A program made the position numbers and the translations under genes. The notes beneath the pieces are model-generated. The model searched no databases, had not been told where the DNA came from, and saw only the letters and a program-made list of their open reading frames with translations. Below are positions 1-12,200 of a DNA stretch of 64,000 nucleotides, piece after piece (the stretch's first letter is position 1; each line of letters starts with the position of its first letter). Source of the DNA: Buxus sempervirens (taxonomy: Eukaryota; Streptophyta; Magnoliopsida; Buxales; Buxaceae); NCBI GenBank assembly GCA_947561395.2, contig OX387187.1, positions 378,976-442,975 of the forward strand, given 5' to 3'.

Positions 1-960
1 CCGGATATATGAGAATCCGAATTCAAATCTGATTAAAATTTAAGAAATTTGTATTTGATTAACTATCTGGTGGATCTTTCATATGTATTATCGAATTCAA
101 ATCTGAATAAGAATAGGAAACCATATCTGATTAGAATTGGATTAAATATTCGAATCCGACAAACTAAAATCTGATTACAATTCCAAAAATGAGAGATACA
201 TTAAAATAAGAAGCCTGGAAGACCAACAAGATTTGCAGATATTCCAAAAAGATGAACCAGAAATTCAAACTTGAAACCTAGAAAACCCAACATTAACTCA
301 ATTACCTTACTGCAGGTCTACAACTGGAAAATCACCAGAGCAGTAAGTAGGGTGGGTTGGGCATGACCCTGCCCAACCTCTCCTTGGGCCGCCCTAAACC
401 CAAACTCCTTGAGCCTAAACCCAACCCTAAAATTATTTCTTGGGTTCGGGGTAGGTTCAGGCCAGCTCAAACTTCTCGTTTATAATTGATATAATTGTAT
501 ATTCACATGTATAAAACTACAATATTCCGATATATATGACAAATTTTCTTGGCATACATTGATTTTGAATTAACACCCTTTGATATATGTTGCCACCTGA
601 AATTGCCAAATTTATAAAATAAGCTTAATAAATACTTCCCAACCAATAAAATATTCAGTATCCAAAATATGACTACAGATAAATAAATAACCTAAATAAA
701 AGCTTTTTCTATTCATTCTATTGGTCAAATACAAATACATTCAAGCATGAATGCAACTCACGACTTAAATTATTTTTTATATTTATATTGGGTCCCAAGT
801 ACCAACTAATAAAACATTCAGTATACAAAATAAGATGAGGAAGCAAAATTATCAGACTATTAATAAAGGATAATAGCAGTTGTAATATCTCTTGTCATGT
901 CTGAGTGGATAAATTGCCAAAAAAGTATTAAATACCAGAAAATATAAAATGTGGAATAAA
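1..960. other. AT-rich intergenic DNA, no gene seen
   Basis: No coding region, RNA gene or clear element end is visible. The first 200 bases repeat short words such as GAATCCGA and CTGATTA, and the stretch around 350-470 is a degenerate run of GGGTTGGGC / CCCAAACCC words. Similar words recur at 3480-3650 and 4290-4560, so both sides may be remains of old repeats, but I cannot define their ends. Confidence 0.5.
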
Positions 961-1122
961 GCATGTATATTGTATGAGCCTGTAGGCCCTGTACAACTGA
1001 TAAATATCTCATACTCATCATTGCCTATTGTTCACTGTGTAGCATGTATATTGTGTGAGCCAGTAGGCCCTGTACAACAGATAAATATCTCATACTCATC
1101 ATTGCCTATTGTTCACTGTGTA
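961..1122. repeat. 81-bp tandem duplication
   Basis: Two direct copies, 961-1041 and 1042-1122, each starting GCATGTATATTGT and differing at only a few bases. The period of 81 is a multiple of three, so a short open frame runs through both, but nothing suggests that it codes for a protein. Confidence 0.85.
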
Positions 1123-2002
1123 GCATTTACTCAGACCTGAACATTATCAAAGATGACAAATTTAAAGAGACTCAAACCCACACGATACAGATGAATGAAA
1201 TAACACAAATTGGAATGTTGTATCAGTTCATGCCTTGAATCTGAAAAATTAACTAGTGTTAACTATGGGCTACAGGGGTTCTGTACAGTAGTAGCACAGA
1301 TTGTCATCCGGTTACAGCATGAGCAGCCTCCAACAAGTAACAAGCCTTAAAATTGTTATCCAACATAACTAAGCAAGTTCACTTACAAAACATTAAAGAC
1401 TTCCAAATCAGAGTATTCAACATGCAGTTTGGAGGAACAGTTTCTAGAGAAAGGGGTTTATAAACTGAAATAAACAAAATCTAAAAGTCAAAATGTAAAA
1501 GGAGAAAACTGCATAGAGTCATTATCAGACTATGGCTTTGGTGGTTACGGTTTCTAAAGTAAAAATCTTTCTACCAAGAAAAAAGAGAAAAAACAAAGTG
1601 TTTAGGTCAGCTGGAATTGAATTGATTATCAGGAACAAAATACTAAACAATTCAGAGATGTAAAACGTGAGCTTATGAGAATAGAACGAAACATAGCAGT
1701 AATTAGGGATAATCAAGAACATCATGATCTGAACTGGAACAAAAATTTAGGGATCTCTCTGCCAAATCACGAAACGACCTGGGTACATTGAAATGGGATG
1801 AGAAAGAACATAGATAGCGTGGAAATGAAAGAAAGAGAGAGAGGAACCAAGAGATTGGAGACGAAGACAGTTGACGTTGCCAGAAAAACCCTTCCTATCT
1901 TCGGCATCGTTTGGTAGGGTTTCTGGATTGTAGATTATAATCTTCTTGTTGATTTCCCAAATCCAGAATCCTCTTTGGGTACCAAAGATTTTAGAATTTG
2001 AT

Positions 2003-2284
2003 TTAATGACTATAATCCATAATCCTGTTTGGATACCCAGATTCCACAGGGAAGCAATGGATAGACTGAATTAGATTCAGACAAACAAAAGGAGAGAGTA
2101 CAGGAATCAAACCCACGACAGTGCTGGAATTAACTCTCTCTCCAGAATCCATCAACTCCTTAAACAGACTCATTGAGGATTCTGTATCACCATTGCAAGA
2201 GTAACCAGAAAGCATTGCATTCCAAGATATCAAATCTGGTCTAACAATCTGTTCAAAAACTATTTTGTTGTAACAATATCCCAC
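2003..2284 (-). pseudogene. PPR protein gene fragment
   Basis: The minus-strand frame reads like the middle of a PLS-class pentatricopeptide repeat protein: a PDLISWNAMLSGYSCNG segment followed by SSMSLFKELMDSGERVNSSTVVGLIPV. These proteins bind organellar RNA in plants. Roughly 70 residues, about two PPR motifs, are recognisable; full proteins have many hundreds. The start is probably not native and the last residues (around 2003-2050) read as non-PPR sequence that overlaps element DNA. It resembles the At4g30700-type DYW subfamily from memory. The fragment sits inside the candidate TIR element at 1903-3166, which suggests capture of a host gene piece rather than a local gene. Confidence 0.75.
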
Positions 2285-2584
2285 ATTTGGAATACAACGA
2301 AACTAATCCAGTGATAACATATGCATAAGAATGAAACCTAGATTTGATAGCCAAGCACTGTATATTCATCCCAATTATAAATTCCTACCATTCGGAACCA
2401 TACACTCGACAACCTGAATGGAATCAGGAAAACAAGAACTCCGAATCAATCCCGATATCACCGTATTCCATAAAACTGTGTCTGGCTCAGAAATTCTATC
2501 AAACACTTTCCGAGTCGTCTGAATATGCGAGAATTTGAGATATTAAACATCAACAGCAGACCCTACGAATGCACCGAACTCGAA

Positions 2585-2930
2585 CCCATAGAGAGAGAAG
2601 GGTGAGCAAGAGAGAGAGAGCGGGGGAGGGGGAGGGGGAGCAGGAGGGAGAGGGAAAGAGGGAGTGGGAGAGAAGAGCGGGAGAGAGAGGGAGAGAGGAA
2701 GTGGGTGAGTGAGGGGGGGAGAGGGAGCGGGAGAGAGGGAGCGTGAGCGAGAGGGATAGAAGGAAAGGAGCGAGAGGGGAAGGGCGAGAGAGGGAGCCGG
2801 AGGGAGGGAGGGAGAGGGAGAGGGGGCGGGAGGAAGAGAAAGGTAGCGGTAGAGGGAGAGGGAGCAGGAAGAAGAGAGAGTGGGAGGGAGAGAGAGAGAG
2901 ACAGAGAGAAAGGGAAGGGGTGGGAGGAGT
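2585..2930. repeat. Purine (GA/GGGA)-rich low-complexity tract
   Basis: About 345 bases of nearly pure G/A on the plus strand, made of GAGA, GGGA and GGAGC words without a fixed period. Long open frames in both directions are a by-product of the composition (Arg/Glu-rich on plus, Pro/Ser/Leu-rich on minus) and should not be called genes. Confidence 0.9.
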
Positions 2931-4304
2931 ACCTGGTTGCAGCAGCTCAAGCGGAAGGCGACGAGTAGTCGGGCTGGGTAGAAACCACCTCCAATCCCAA
3001 ATTTTGGATTTACCCGGCTAAGGAGCAGAATCTTTGTAAAAACCATCTTTTTATGAATTGTGGCTTTTGCTTGATTCTAGCATTCGATTGTAAAATCCAG
3101 TGTTAGTGGACTTTGAATTGTGGATTTTACAAGAATCTAGAATCCACAAACCCTACCAAACAACCCTTCGTGTTTGATATTCACTAGAGGTGCAGAGAAG
3201 ATAGTTGTGATTACTGAAACTAGAAGGGATGCAAGTACAGTATTACATGTGGGACAAAGGGAAACAATGTTGGAATGAACAGTTGCAAAACTAATTGTTA
3301 GTTTTTGGAAAAGTTGGAGCAGTTTTAACCATTCTACCCTTTTATTAATAAATCTTTTCAATAGCATGTAAGGGTTGTTTTGGAAAGCTGTATATTTTGT
3401 TTGACATGATTCCCAAGGGGCCTCTTCTTACTATATTATATTATATATATACGCAGGAGACAACGGTTCTTACAACGTATAAATAGTTCGGGCTTTTTCG
3501 AGTTTTTTGGACTATAAAATGTGAGCCCGAACCCAGCTTGAACTCAAGTCTGGGCCTCCAATTGAGTCCACCCCAAACCCAAACCCAAATTTTAAATTTT
3601 AAATTGGGCTATTATTCGGATTGGATCGGGCAGGGTGGGCAAAACTTACATCTCTAGGAATTACCGAAATAAACTTGGACTTTGATTCAAACTCAAAACC
3701 TAAAATAACTTTCCACCATCACTTCCTCCTTTTCCTTCACCTCTTCTATAGCCAAAAGCAATATTGGTACTAAAATTGTAGGTCCTGAATCCTTTCCTCC
3801 ATAGATCTTCTCCACAACTTCCACTTCTCTAGTTCCACTGATGTGGCTCTTCTTCTCCACATGATTTTTTCAATTGTCATCAACTTCTGAAAGAATCGAT
3901 ATCAACAGTAGCTGATTTACCGAACCAGAAGCTAACTCAAAATTAGACGAAGATGAGAAATGACAACTGTTAACAACAATTTCTCCATCTACTACACCAC
4001 TTTGCGTTGAAACCCTAGAAATTTCACACAAAGCTAAAAAAAAGAAATCACATAGACATAAGGAAAGAGAGGAAGAAAACATATTTACTAGTATTGGTGA
4101 CATGAGGAATGAGTTGTAAATGTGCTTGGGAGTTGGAGTAAAAATGAAGAGGCTTTCTTCTTTGAAATTGTGAGTTGAAAGGGAGCGGATAGGGTTTAGT
4201 TAGATTATATACCACCTAGTAAATAGACCTAATTGCCCTTATAAAGTTCTTAAAATTTCAAGCATATCCCTAATATAATCAGAGTAAAATATCGGAAAGA
4301 TATA

Positions 4305-4346
4305 CCAAATTCCAAATCCAAATCCAAATCCAAATCCAAATCCAAT
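4305..4346. repeat. CCAAAT hexamer microsatellite
   Basis: About seven tandem CCAAAT-like units, the second one shortened to TCCAAAT, in otherwise AT-rich DNA. Confidence 0.8.
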
Positions 4347-4386
4347 TATAAACAGATCCTAGTACTAGATCCGTATTTGATTTGTC

Positions 4387-4524
4387 GGACATGTAATCGG
4401 ATAAAGATCCGATTAAAATGGATTAATTTAATCGGAATTGAATCATAATATGATTGGACATGTAATCGGATAAAGATCCGATTAAAATGGATTAATTTAA
4501 TCGGAATTGAATCATAATATGATT
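4387..4524. repeat. 69-bp tandem duplication
   Basis: Two nearly identical copies, 4387-4455 and 4456-4524, each starting GGACATGTAATCGG. Each unit contains the inverted words ATCGGAT and ATCCGAT. No coding potential. Confidence 0.85.
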
Positions 4525-5509
4525 AGGATCCAACCTATTGACAGCGCTAGCAAGAAGTGTAGATGAATTGAAATTCGGATCCATAATGGCAATTTTGGAA
4601 ATAACCTCAATTTCACAATAAGTATCCATAATAAGTTAGTCAGCAGTTCAATTCAAATTTACTCACCTTTCACAATATCGTTCTTAGCATAACAAATAAT
4701 GGCTCGTTTCACATTGATGGTACCTTTTAAATTCAAATGCTTAAAATTTTAGCATCTAGACTGGTAGCACTTTCTGCAATTGAATTAATGTAGCTTGTAG
4801 GGGTTTTCATATGTTTTCATTATTTTAACTGTCCATAGATTGCAACATAAAAAAATTTAGTAGGTGTTTGATTTCCTTTTAGTGACATGAAGCAGCAATA
4901 ATAGCTAGACTCTGCAGAACTGGGATGCAAATATCTCACAAGGCAATATACGAGACTTGTAAGAAATATGGACAACATTGACTTAGTCAAGTCAAGAAGA
5001 AAATTATTTTGCATGATGGATTAGTCAAGAATTTATTCTATCAAACAAGAAGGGGAAGAGATCTGTTCAAAATGTTTCTTCCTAACATTGAAATTCTTCC
5101 TAAAGATAAATATCCCTGTTAAGCTAAGCATGTTCCTCTTTTTGTCTTTGGTCATATTATGTGTAGCTATCCTAATTATCTACCAGAAATGAAAATAAAC
5201 AGGAAGTCATTCTCCAATCTAATCACAAGAAGGTTTCCAGATTCCATTTTTAACAAGTTATAATGTAACCCAAAAGCCAAGGATGCCTAGATCTGAACCA
5301 AAATAAAAAATAAATAAAATAAAAGACAACCGTAACAAGAACAAAGTATGCAGAAAATTACTCTGTGATTCAAATTGAAGGATCATAATAACCAGGATTG
5401 TGGGACACAATAGAATGTGAAGCAAAATTGAATTGTCAAATAGAAAAATAAATTTTGGCAATTATATTATTTTTCTTAAGCGATAAAAAAATTATTATTA
5501 TATTGCACT

Positions 5510-5892
5510 TGTGATAAAGAGGAGGCATCATAATGTGTGCCTTCCCCATTCCTTAATGTTACTTACATTGAGTGGGCATTGAAGCCACTTCAATGCGTCA
5601 GTTTTGAAGAGGAATAGTCATCGGTTTTGAAGATGAAAGGCCATCAGTTTCAAAGAGGAAGGCCTATATAAAGCCTTCCTCCCCTTGCTGTTGAAGATAT
5701 GAAAAACCAAGAGCTCTCTCTCTCTCTCTCTCTCGTGAAATCACTTTCTTATAGTATTTAAGCTGTGGAAATTGTGGGCATTGCTCTATTGCTGAGAGGA
5801 TGAAGGTTCAAGGCTTTTGCACATGAAGCAATCAGATTTGATCCTAAAGCAGCTAGGTATTGTTCTTTTGTTGTGCTCTATTTTGTCTAACA
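5510..5892 (+). repeat. Copia 5' LTR
   Basis: Starts TGTGATAAAGAGG and ends GTCTAACA. It contains CTATATAAAGCC, a likely TATA box, near 5662 and a CTCTCT tract near 5712. It aligns along its length with 16430-16827 but carries a shorter middle section. The two LTRs differ at many positions, so the insertion is old. Confidence 0.85.
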
Positions 5893-5893
5893 T

Positions 5894-5906
5894 TGGTATC
5901 AAAGCT
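5894..5906 (+). other. Primer binding site, initiator tRNA-Met type
   Basis: TGGTATCAAAGCT begins two bases after the LTR. The usual plant copia site is TGGTATCAGAGC, complementary to the 3' end of initiator tRNA-Met; one base differs here. Confidence 0.8.
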
Positions 5907-7061
5907 TGTTAGGTTGTTTTTGTGTTTTTTTTTCTTCACCCCCAATTGTTTGTTGAATTGTCATACATATTTCTTTTTATGTCTCTGTTTGGCATCACTT
6001 TCATCACGATGCGCCTAAGGGGAGTGTGTGCACATCGATCCCTGGAACCGCACGTAGCTGACTTGAGGCGTAGGGGGTGTGTGCCTCTCTTTGAGAAAAA
6101 TCGGGATTTGGAGTCGTCACTGCCTGATGGGGTGCAGGCAGATACTTGGGTTCCTGAAGTTGGTCTATTGATAGTCTGCGGCTTGAGATTCTGTCTAAGC
6201 TCTCGGTTACAGTCCGGGGAAATCCGTAAACACCCCGTTCCGCCCCATCAGGTGACAGGTCCCATGGGTTTTCCTGGTTTAGAGTCAACTCTAGTTCTAT
6301 CTCACCCAATCCTAATCTGATATGCACTTTTTATGTTAAGTCTATGTGGGGACCACTTGAATGGTGTGGATCCCTTTTACTTGATTTTATCTTATTTATT
6401 TAAGTGGTCTCTGTCTGATTTGGGTGGGCCCCATTGGAAGGCCCACGAAATCCTTGGTGGGCTAAGCATAGCCCACATGTCCCTCTGGTGGGCTTTTGAA
6501 CTAACCCTAGAAAGCCCTTCAGGGTTTGGTTAATTTGATTGCTTTTATTTTGGATTTAGCAAAGAATTACCTTAAGGTTTGTTTTAGTGGGCCTGGATGG
6601 TATGTGGGCCCATTGGGTGGGCCACACAAGAATTGCTTTTGGTTTATTATCTTTGGCTTAATTCATCTCCAATTGGGCTAGGCATGGGCTTGGGGCCCAT
6701 CTCCTAGGCTTTGGGCCAGGAGGCCCAAGTCTTTGCGGGTATGGGATTTGGATCCCTTCCCTTGCTTGGTGAATGGGCCCTTTGAAGAAAGAGGTAAGGC
6801 CCGATAGGCCCAAGCCCAAGTCTCGGCCAAACTAAACCTAATTTAGCCAACATGCTTCTTATTGGGATTTTATTGGGCCTCAAATGGTGTGGCCCATTTG
6901 ATTGGGTTATTTGCTTGCTTCATTAATCAAATTATGCTTAGTTGGGCTGGGTGGGCCCCATTGGAAGGCTCACGGATGCTCAAGTTAGGCCCAAGGCCCA
7001 TGATGGGTTGAAAATTGGGACTTTGGGGTTGAAATAAAATTTCGGTCATGCACTAATTAAA

Positions 7062-7128
7062 TGTAACCGAAGTAAAGTTTTGGTTACATGCAGAAAAAGG
7101 CTTGCCCGACCTAAGATTTCGGGCAAGC
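7062..7128. repeat. Two hairpin palindromes (family B, downstream cluster)
   Basis: TGTAACCGAA-N7-TTTGGTTACA (7062-7088) and GCTTGCCCGA-N9-TCGGGCAAGC (7100-7128). They sit where the other family B LTR has its GCCCGTA cluster (47076-47180), so the location is conserved but the words differ. Confidence 0.75.
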
Positions 7129-8556
7129 ACAGAAAGATCACTTTCTTGAGTTTTTCAAGGGGATTCGGATTCTTTGCTCCCTTGGGGAAACTAGGGACTA
7201 TGTGGGCCCCTTTGTGGGCCCACAGTGGCTCAAGCAAGTGGGGATGAGCCTAAAAAGGCCATTTTTTATTTCTTTTGAATCAAAGGGAGGGGGAATAAAG
7301 CTTGGGGCCTTGTCTCCCCTCTTGGAGTTGAAACTCCAGTATAAACAGGGACCTTTGATGTCCCTGCTTTGGTATTAAAAGCATCCCTCCTTCCTCCATG
7401 AGAAAAGGGAGGAGGGTGGCCCGAATGGCCCATACACTTGTCCTCCGCCCACGCCATGTCCCTGCATGCAATACAATTAACCACAAAATACAGCAAGTGT
7501 AGAGGTGACCAAACTAATTCTAAGATGCTAAATAACACATGAAATATGATTCAAGCATGCAATATACATGGATTCATCTAGGAAGATAAATATGTTACAA
7601 CACATGCATATATTATGACTTGAAGTTTAGACCTCCAAAGGTGTTCTCAAAACTGGGAACCAAGCATGATGAAGTGTGTGTGTGTGACATAGGTGTTCCT
7701 ATGCGCAAGTAAAACCTAGATGTGAAATATGGTGAAGCATGGCGAGACCTATATGCATAAGTCATTCAAAACAACTAAAGCACGGTGAGAAGTGTGCTTG
7801 AACATGATAATCACCTTAGTCTACCCATGCAATTATCCTACCTTATGAAAAGTGGCAACAACATGCTCAACGAGAGTTAAATAAGAACATGAGAAAAGAA
7901 GGGTCAAGGGGGGTTTAATGGGATACACGTGACATGAAGAGAGGGAGGGGAACATGCTCCCCTCATTATTAAATGGAGAAGCAAACTAGAGAGACTTGAG
8001 TGAAAACATGCTTTGAAAACAATAACTAAACCACTTAACAAGACCTCTTGTCCTCTCCTTTTTCCGGCCTACTCATCTCCCCTCTTCTTTTTCCGGCCTA
8101 CTCATCTCCCCTTACCATGGGAGTTCATTCTTTACAAGGATGAAGAAGAAAGAATGAAGGGAATAAGACAAGAGAGCATGCTCAAAAAAAAAGACAACAC
8201 ATGGCAAACATGCTCACAATCCACACATTTTTATATATGTTGACCAAAATATCACAAGAGAGCTTACCTTGGGGTTGATGTGTTTTCTTAGGTGGTGTTG
8301 AGGTCCCTTGAAGGTTGGACAGCACCTTGAGACACCTCCTTTGAGCTCCAATGCACCTCCTTGCTTTCTTCTTGACTTCAAGTTGGAGAGGAAGAGAAGA
8401 GGGAGAGGTTGGGGAATGTTTTAAAGGATTTTAGATGCTTAGAAGGGTTATGGTAGGGTTTGAGAGAGTTTCGTACAATGGTAGGGGAGGGAGCAAGGCA
8501 AAAATCACCCACCATGCAAATGGGCCAATATTTGCCCTTTATAGACAAAAAAGCTT

Positions 8557-8680
8557 GTAACCGAAATTATATTTCGGTTACACTAAAATTGAGTATAACC
8601 GAAATATAATTTCGGCTATGCTCAATTTGTTTGTAATCAAAATATAATTTCGGTTTCAAACACAATATAATTTCGGTTTC
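8557..8680. repeat. Regular palindrome array, ACCGAAAT type
   Basis: Three units with arms of 11, a loop of 3 and spacers of 13: GTAACCGAAAT-TAT-ATTTCGGTTAC at 8557-8581, then 8595-8619 and 8633-8657, followed by a truncated fourth right arm ending at 8680. The period is 38. The array lies immediately upstream, in the minus-strand sense, of the family B TATA box near 8537. Confidence 0.9.
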
Positions 8681-9270
8681 GAACACATCAAATCAATGAT
8701 CATTTTTTTAGAGATAATGTCAGAAAATCTATCAGTGTAATCTGAGGACCTTATCCAAAGATCCAAAATTGTATTTCAGTTATTTTTAATAAAAATCAGA
8801 TTTTTTCCAGATATGCCCTCTTCTCTCTACAATTTGACTGATTTGATGTGAGTCTCTCACTTAATAAGAGAATCCGAATTTTAGATTTTTTAATTAATTT
8901 AATTAGCAAAATGAGATATTTTGGAAAAATAACTTTATTTTATTCAAGATATTTTTATTTATTTTAACTTACATTGATGAGGCAAGTGGTTGTAATTTGA
9001 AAGCCTATTATAGTGCTATGGGAGATATATTGTACAACTAAGTGCATGTCTAGGAAAGTTCTGTCACAAAGGACTATAATTGCCTAAGGAGGCTGGGTTT
9101 TAAGTGGGACCACTTATGACCCCTCCAGTTTCCTAGGAACTTTCCTGGTGCATTTTGCGTACACAATTCCCCACTTTACTATACGAGGCAGTGGGTTAGA
9201 GTTTTTACCCAACACAATTAATTAGATGTGTGTGTAATATCCAAAATGTGCATTTTTTTTGGGTAGTGAG

Positions 9271-12200
9271 ATGGCTTCGAAAAATATTTTAGCCAATGTT
9301 ATCAAAGAAGCAAAGTGGATGGGGAAAATTATGACATTTGGCATCGTAAGATCCAATATATCTTGAATGAACAAGAGGTCTTGGAGACCTTAACTCACTC
9401 CCTGACTGAGCCCAAGAAAGGCGATTCTAAACAACACCAGAAAAATCTTGATGCCTATGAGAGTTGGCTCAAGAAGGATTGGTGTGCACGCTTTACAATG
9501 CTAAGCAGCATACACGGCGATTTTATTTGTAAGTTCGAAGATTGCAAGGCAACCTAGGTAATGTGACAAGCACTAAAGGTGAAGTTTGGTGGAACTTTAG
9601 CCACTAGACTATGTGGGTTGACCATGAAGTTTGATTCCTATAAGATGTGTTCAGGACATACGATGAAGTGGCATCTGAGAGTGATGTCAACAATGATCCG
9701 CGAGCTCAAGGCGACTGGGAACAATTTGACTGATGTGCAGCAGGTTCAGGCGGTGATTCATTCACTACCTCACTCTTAGGAATCGATGAGCCAAAACTTG
9801 ACGCACAATGAGAAAATTGTCACTTTTAATGATGTATCGCATCACTTAGAGCTTGAAGCTGAGCGCCTTGAGGCTGCCAAGACTAAATACTATGTATGTA
9901 TGGCTGGGGCAATTCGCGCAGGACATCAAGATTCAAGCGTAGGAACCTTAAACCCAAGAACGGAGTAAATGTTGGACAAGTTTAGAAAGACAAGTGCCAC
10001 AAGAGAGGCACGCGCACTGGTAAAAAACACAAGTCTAAGATGTTATGCTTTAACTATAAGAAAGAAGGCCATTTTGCTTGTGAATGCACTGAGCTGAAAG
10101 AGTTACTCTCTGACTAATCCTGATATGTTTTTGTAACTAGCCATGCTATGGTTGCAAATTCCTCTCCTATGTGGACTGTAGACTTAGGAGCAACTGAGCA
10201 TGTAGCAAAGGATCAAGTTGGATACGTGGAGTATTGACGGATTCCTGTTGGGAGTTGTGACATCAAGGTGGGGAATGGAAATAGCGTTGAGGTATTAGGA
10301 ATTGATAACTACAAGCTAGAGTTGCGCGAAGGTCGTACACTTCTCCTCCATGATATGCTTTACGCTCCCAAGATCCAACGAAATTTGCAGTCAGTAACAG
10401 CTTTGCTTAGACTAGGTTTCCAGTTTGTGTTTGAGAATAGTAGTGTTTTGATTTACCTAGGAAATACCTATTATGGACGTGGTTTTCTATTGGATGGGTT
10501 TTTTGATATTAGATTTCATTTATTCGATCGTTGATGATTCTATTGCTTTCCTTACTTCATCTGACAATTTAAATTTTGAAATATGGCATGCTAGGCTTGG
10601 CCATATTGGGCAAGATAGGATGACTGGATTAGCTAGAGATTATAGGCAATCTCGCTAAAATCTCTCTGTCCACATGTGAAGATTGTTCGATGGGAAAAGC
10701 AAAAGGCAAACCATTTGAAAAGCCACCCGGGCACCTTTTGCATTGAAATTAATCCACTCAAACATTTGTGGTCCAATGAGTGTGAGGGCAAGACTTGGTG
10801 ATGCCTATTTATCACATTTATAGATGACTTTTCATGATATAATTATATCTATTTGATCTCCCATAATTCTAAGGCATTGGATTGCTTTAGACGATGTAAA
10901 AGAATGGTTGAGAATCAGTTGGATAAGAAAATTAAGGCTTTCTGAATCAACAAAGGACGCACATCTATCTGAGCAGTTTAAGATGCTCTGTGATGAAGAG
11001 TGTATTAAGAGGCAGTTAACAACACCTCATACGCCACAACAAAATGGAGTAGATGAAAGGAGAAATAGAACACTGCTTGCAATGGTTAGGTCGATGATGG
11101 GTGAAAATTCAGATGGGAGTGTAACTGAGATTGAATTACAGGATATAGATTTCATCGAGGATGAATTTCCAAATAGAGGCGAGGTTGATAGGAGTTCGGA
11201 ACTCCATGACATTAAAGAGGATGGCACTCCAAGTGACCTAATTGAGAACGAGGACTTGATTTCTCAAAATGCTAGGAATAGTGGAAGCAACTTGCCTGCA
11301 AGTGGGAGAACACCAATTGAAGAACACCTTCATGAACTTGGATTACGCAGAATCAAACATGGAAATATTCCCTGTTGTCATTTTGAGATTGAAGGGAATG
11401 TTTTCATGATAGCTCCGCAAGATGATGATGAGCCTAGGACAGTAAAAGAAGCTCTCTCGTTCTCTACTAAGGATGAATGGATAAAAGTGATGAATGAAGA
11501 AATGGAGTCTATGAGGACTAACCAGGTCTAGGATCTAGTAGATCTTCCACTAGGATGCAAGGATATTGGGAACAAGTGGATTCTAAAGGTCAAGCGCAAG
11601 GCGGATAGATCTATAGAAAGATACAAAGCTTTCCTTGTGGCGAAAGGTTATACCCAACAGGAGGGTATTGACTACTAGGAGAACTTCTCACCAGTAGTGA
11701 GGTTTGCCTCAATCCGCTTGATATTAGCCGTTGTAGCTCATCTGGATTTGTAACTGTACCATATGGACGTTAAGACAACATTTTTCAATGAAGAATTAGA
11801 TGAGGAGATCTACATGGATCAACCTACTGGCTTTGAGGTCAAAGGTCAAGAGCATAAAGTCTGAAAGCCCAAACGATCTATATATGGCCTTAAGCAATCA
11901 TCTAGACAATGGTATCTCAAATTCCACCAAGCCATTCTTTTGAATGAGTTTATTATGATCGAGGAGGATCATTGTGTGTATGTCAAACAATCCAAAGGTA
12001 GTTTCATAATATTATCGTTGTATGTCGGTGACATACTGATAGCTGGAAACAAACGGATGATTGTCGCCATAAAAGCGTGGTTGTCCCTCAATTTTTAGAT
12101 GAAGGACATGGGTGAGGTCGAATATATCTTGGGAATTAAGATCCTTAGGGATTGATCAGAGAAACTTTTCTGTTTGTCTCAAAAGACTTACATTAAGAAG

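Larger units (their letters stand above)
1903..3166. mobile_element. Candidate TIR DNA element carrying a gene fragment
   Basis: The left end (GGCATCGTTTGGTAGGG, from 1903) and the reverse complement of the right end (GGGTTGTTTGGTAGGG, ending at 3166) match over roughly 33 bases, continuing into a shared CTGGATT/GTGGATT...TAGATT stretch. TTC flanks both ends (1900-1902 and 3167-3169), which could be a 3-bp target duplication. Inside lie a PPR gene fragment on the minus strand and a long purine-rich tract. Terminal inverted repeats of this look occur in plant PIF/Harbinger and hAT elements. No transposase is present, so it would be non-autonomous and could be a Pack-type element. The ends are imperfect and the superfamily is a guess. 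Confidence 0.5.
3170..5509. other. Intergenic AT-rich DNA, no gene seen
   Basis: Nothing here reads as a protein or RNA gene. A degenerate GGGCC/CCCAAACCC block lies at 3480-3650. A 78-codon minus frame at 3870-4103 has no recognisable motif. Small repeats at 4305-4346 and 4387-4524 are listed separately. The segment ends at the copia 5' LTR. Confidence 0.5.
6010..8690 (-). mobile_element. Degenerate family B LTR inside the copia leader
   Basis: The segment matches the family B solo LTR at 46337-48816 in order and content. It has the TGCGCCTAAGG-like start, the CACTGCCTGATGGGGTGCAGGCAG-type block near 6118, GTCCGGGGAAATCCG near 6212, the GGGCCCCATTGGAAGGCCCA block near 6426, and a minus-strand TATA (plus strand CCTTTATAGAC near 8537) followed by a palindrome cluster. 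The right end is unclear and the 8690 boundary is approximate. I found no target duplication. The segment interrupts the copia leader between the primer site and gag. Open frames at 7266-7538 are not genes. Confidence 0.6.

Noticed and set aside
2543..3046. 167-codon minus-strand frame, Pro/Ser/Leu-rich
   Set aside because: It is the translation of a purine-rich low-complexity tract with no codon or motif signal.
3870..4103. Possible small gene on the minus strand
   Set aside because: No motif, no homologue recognised and no splice or promoter support.
7266..7538. Small frames within the family B block
   Set aside because: They are not preserved in the homologous LTR at 46337-48816.
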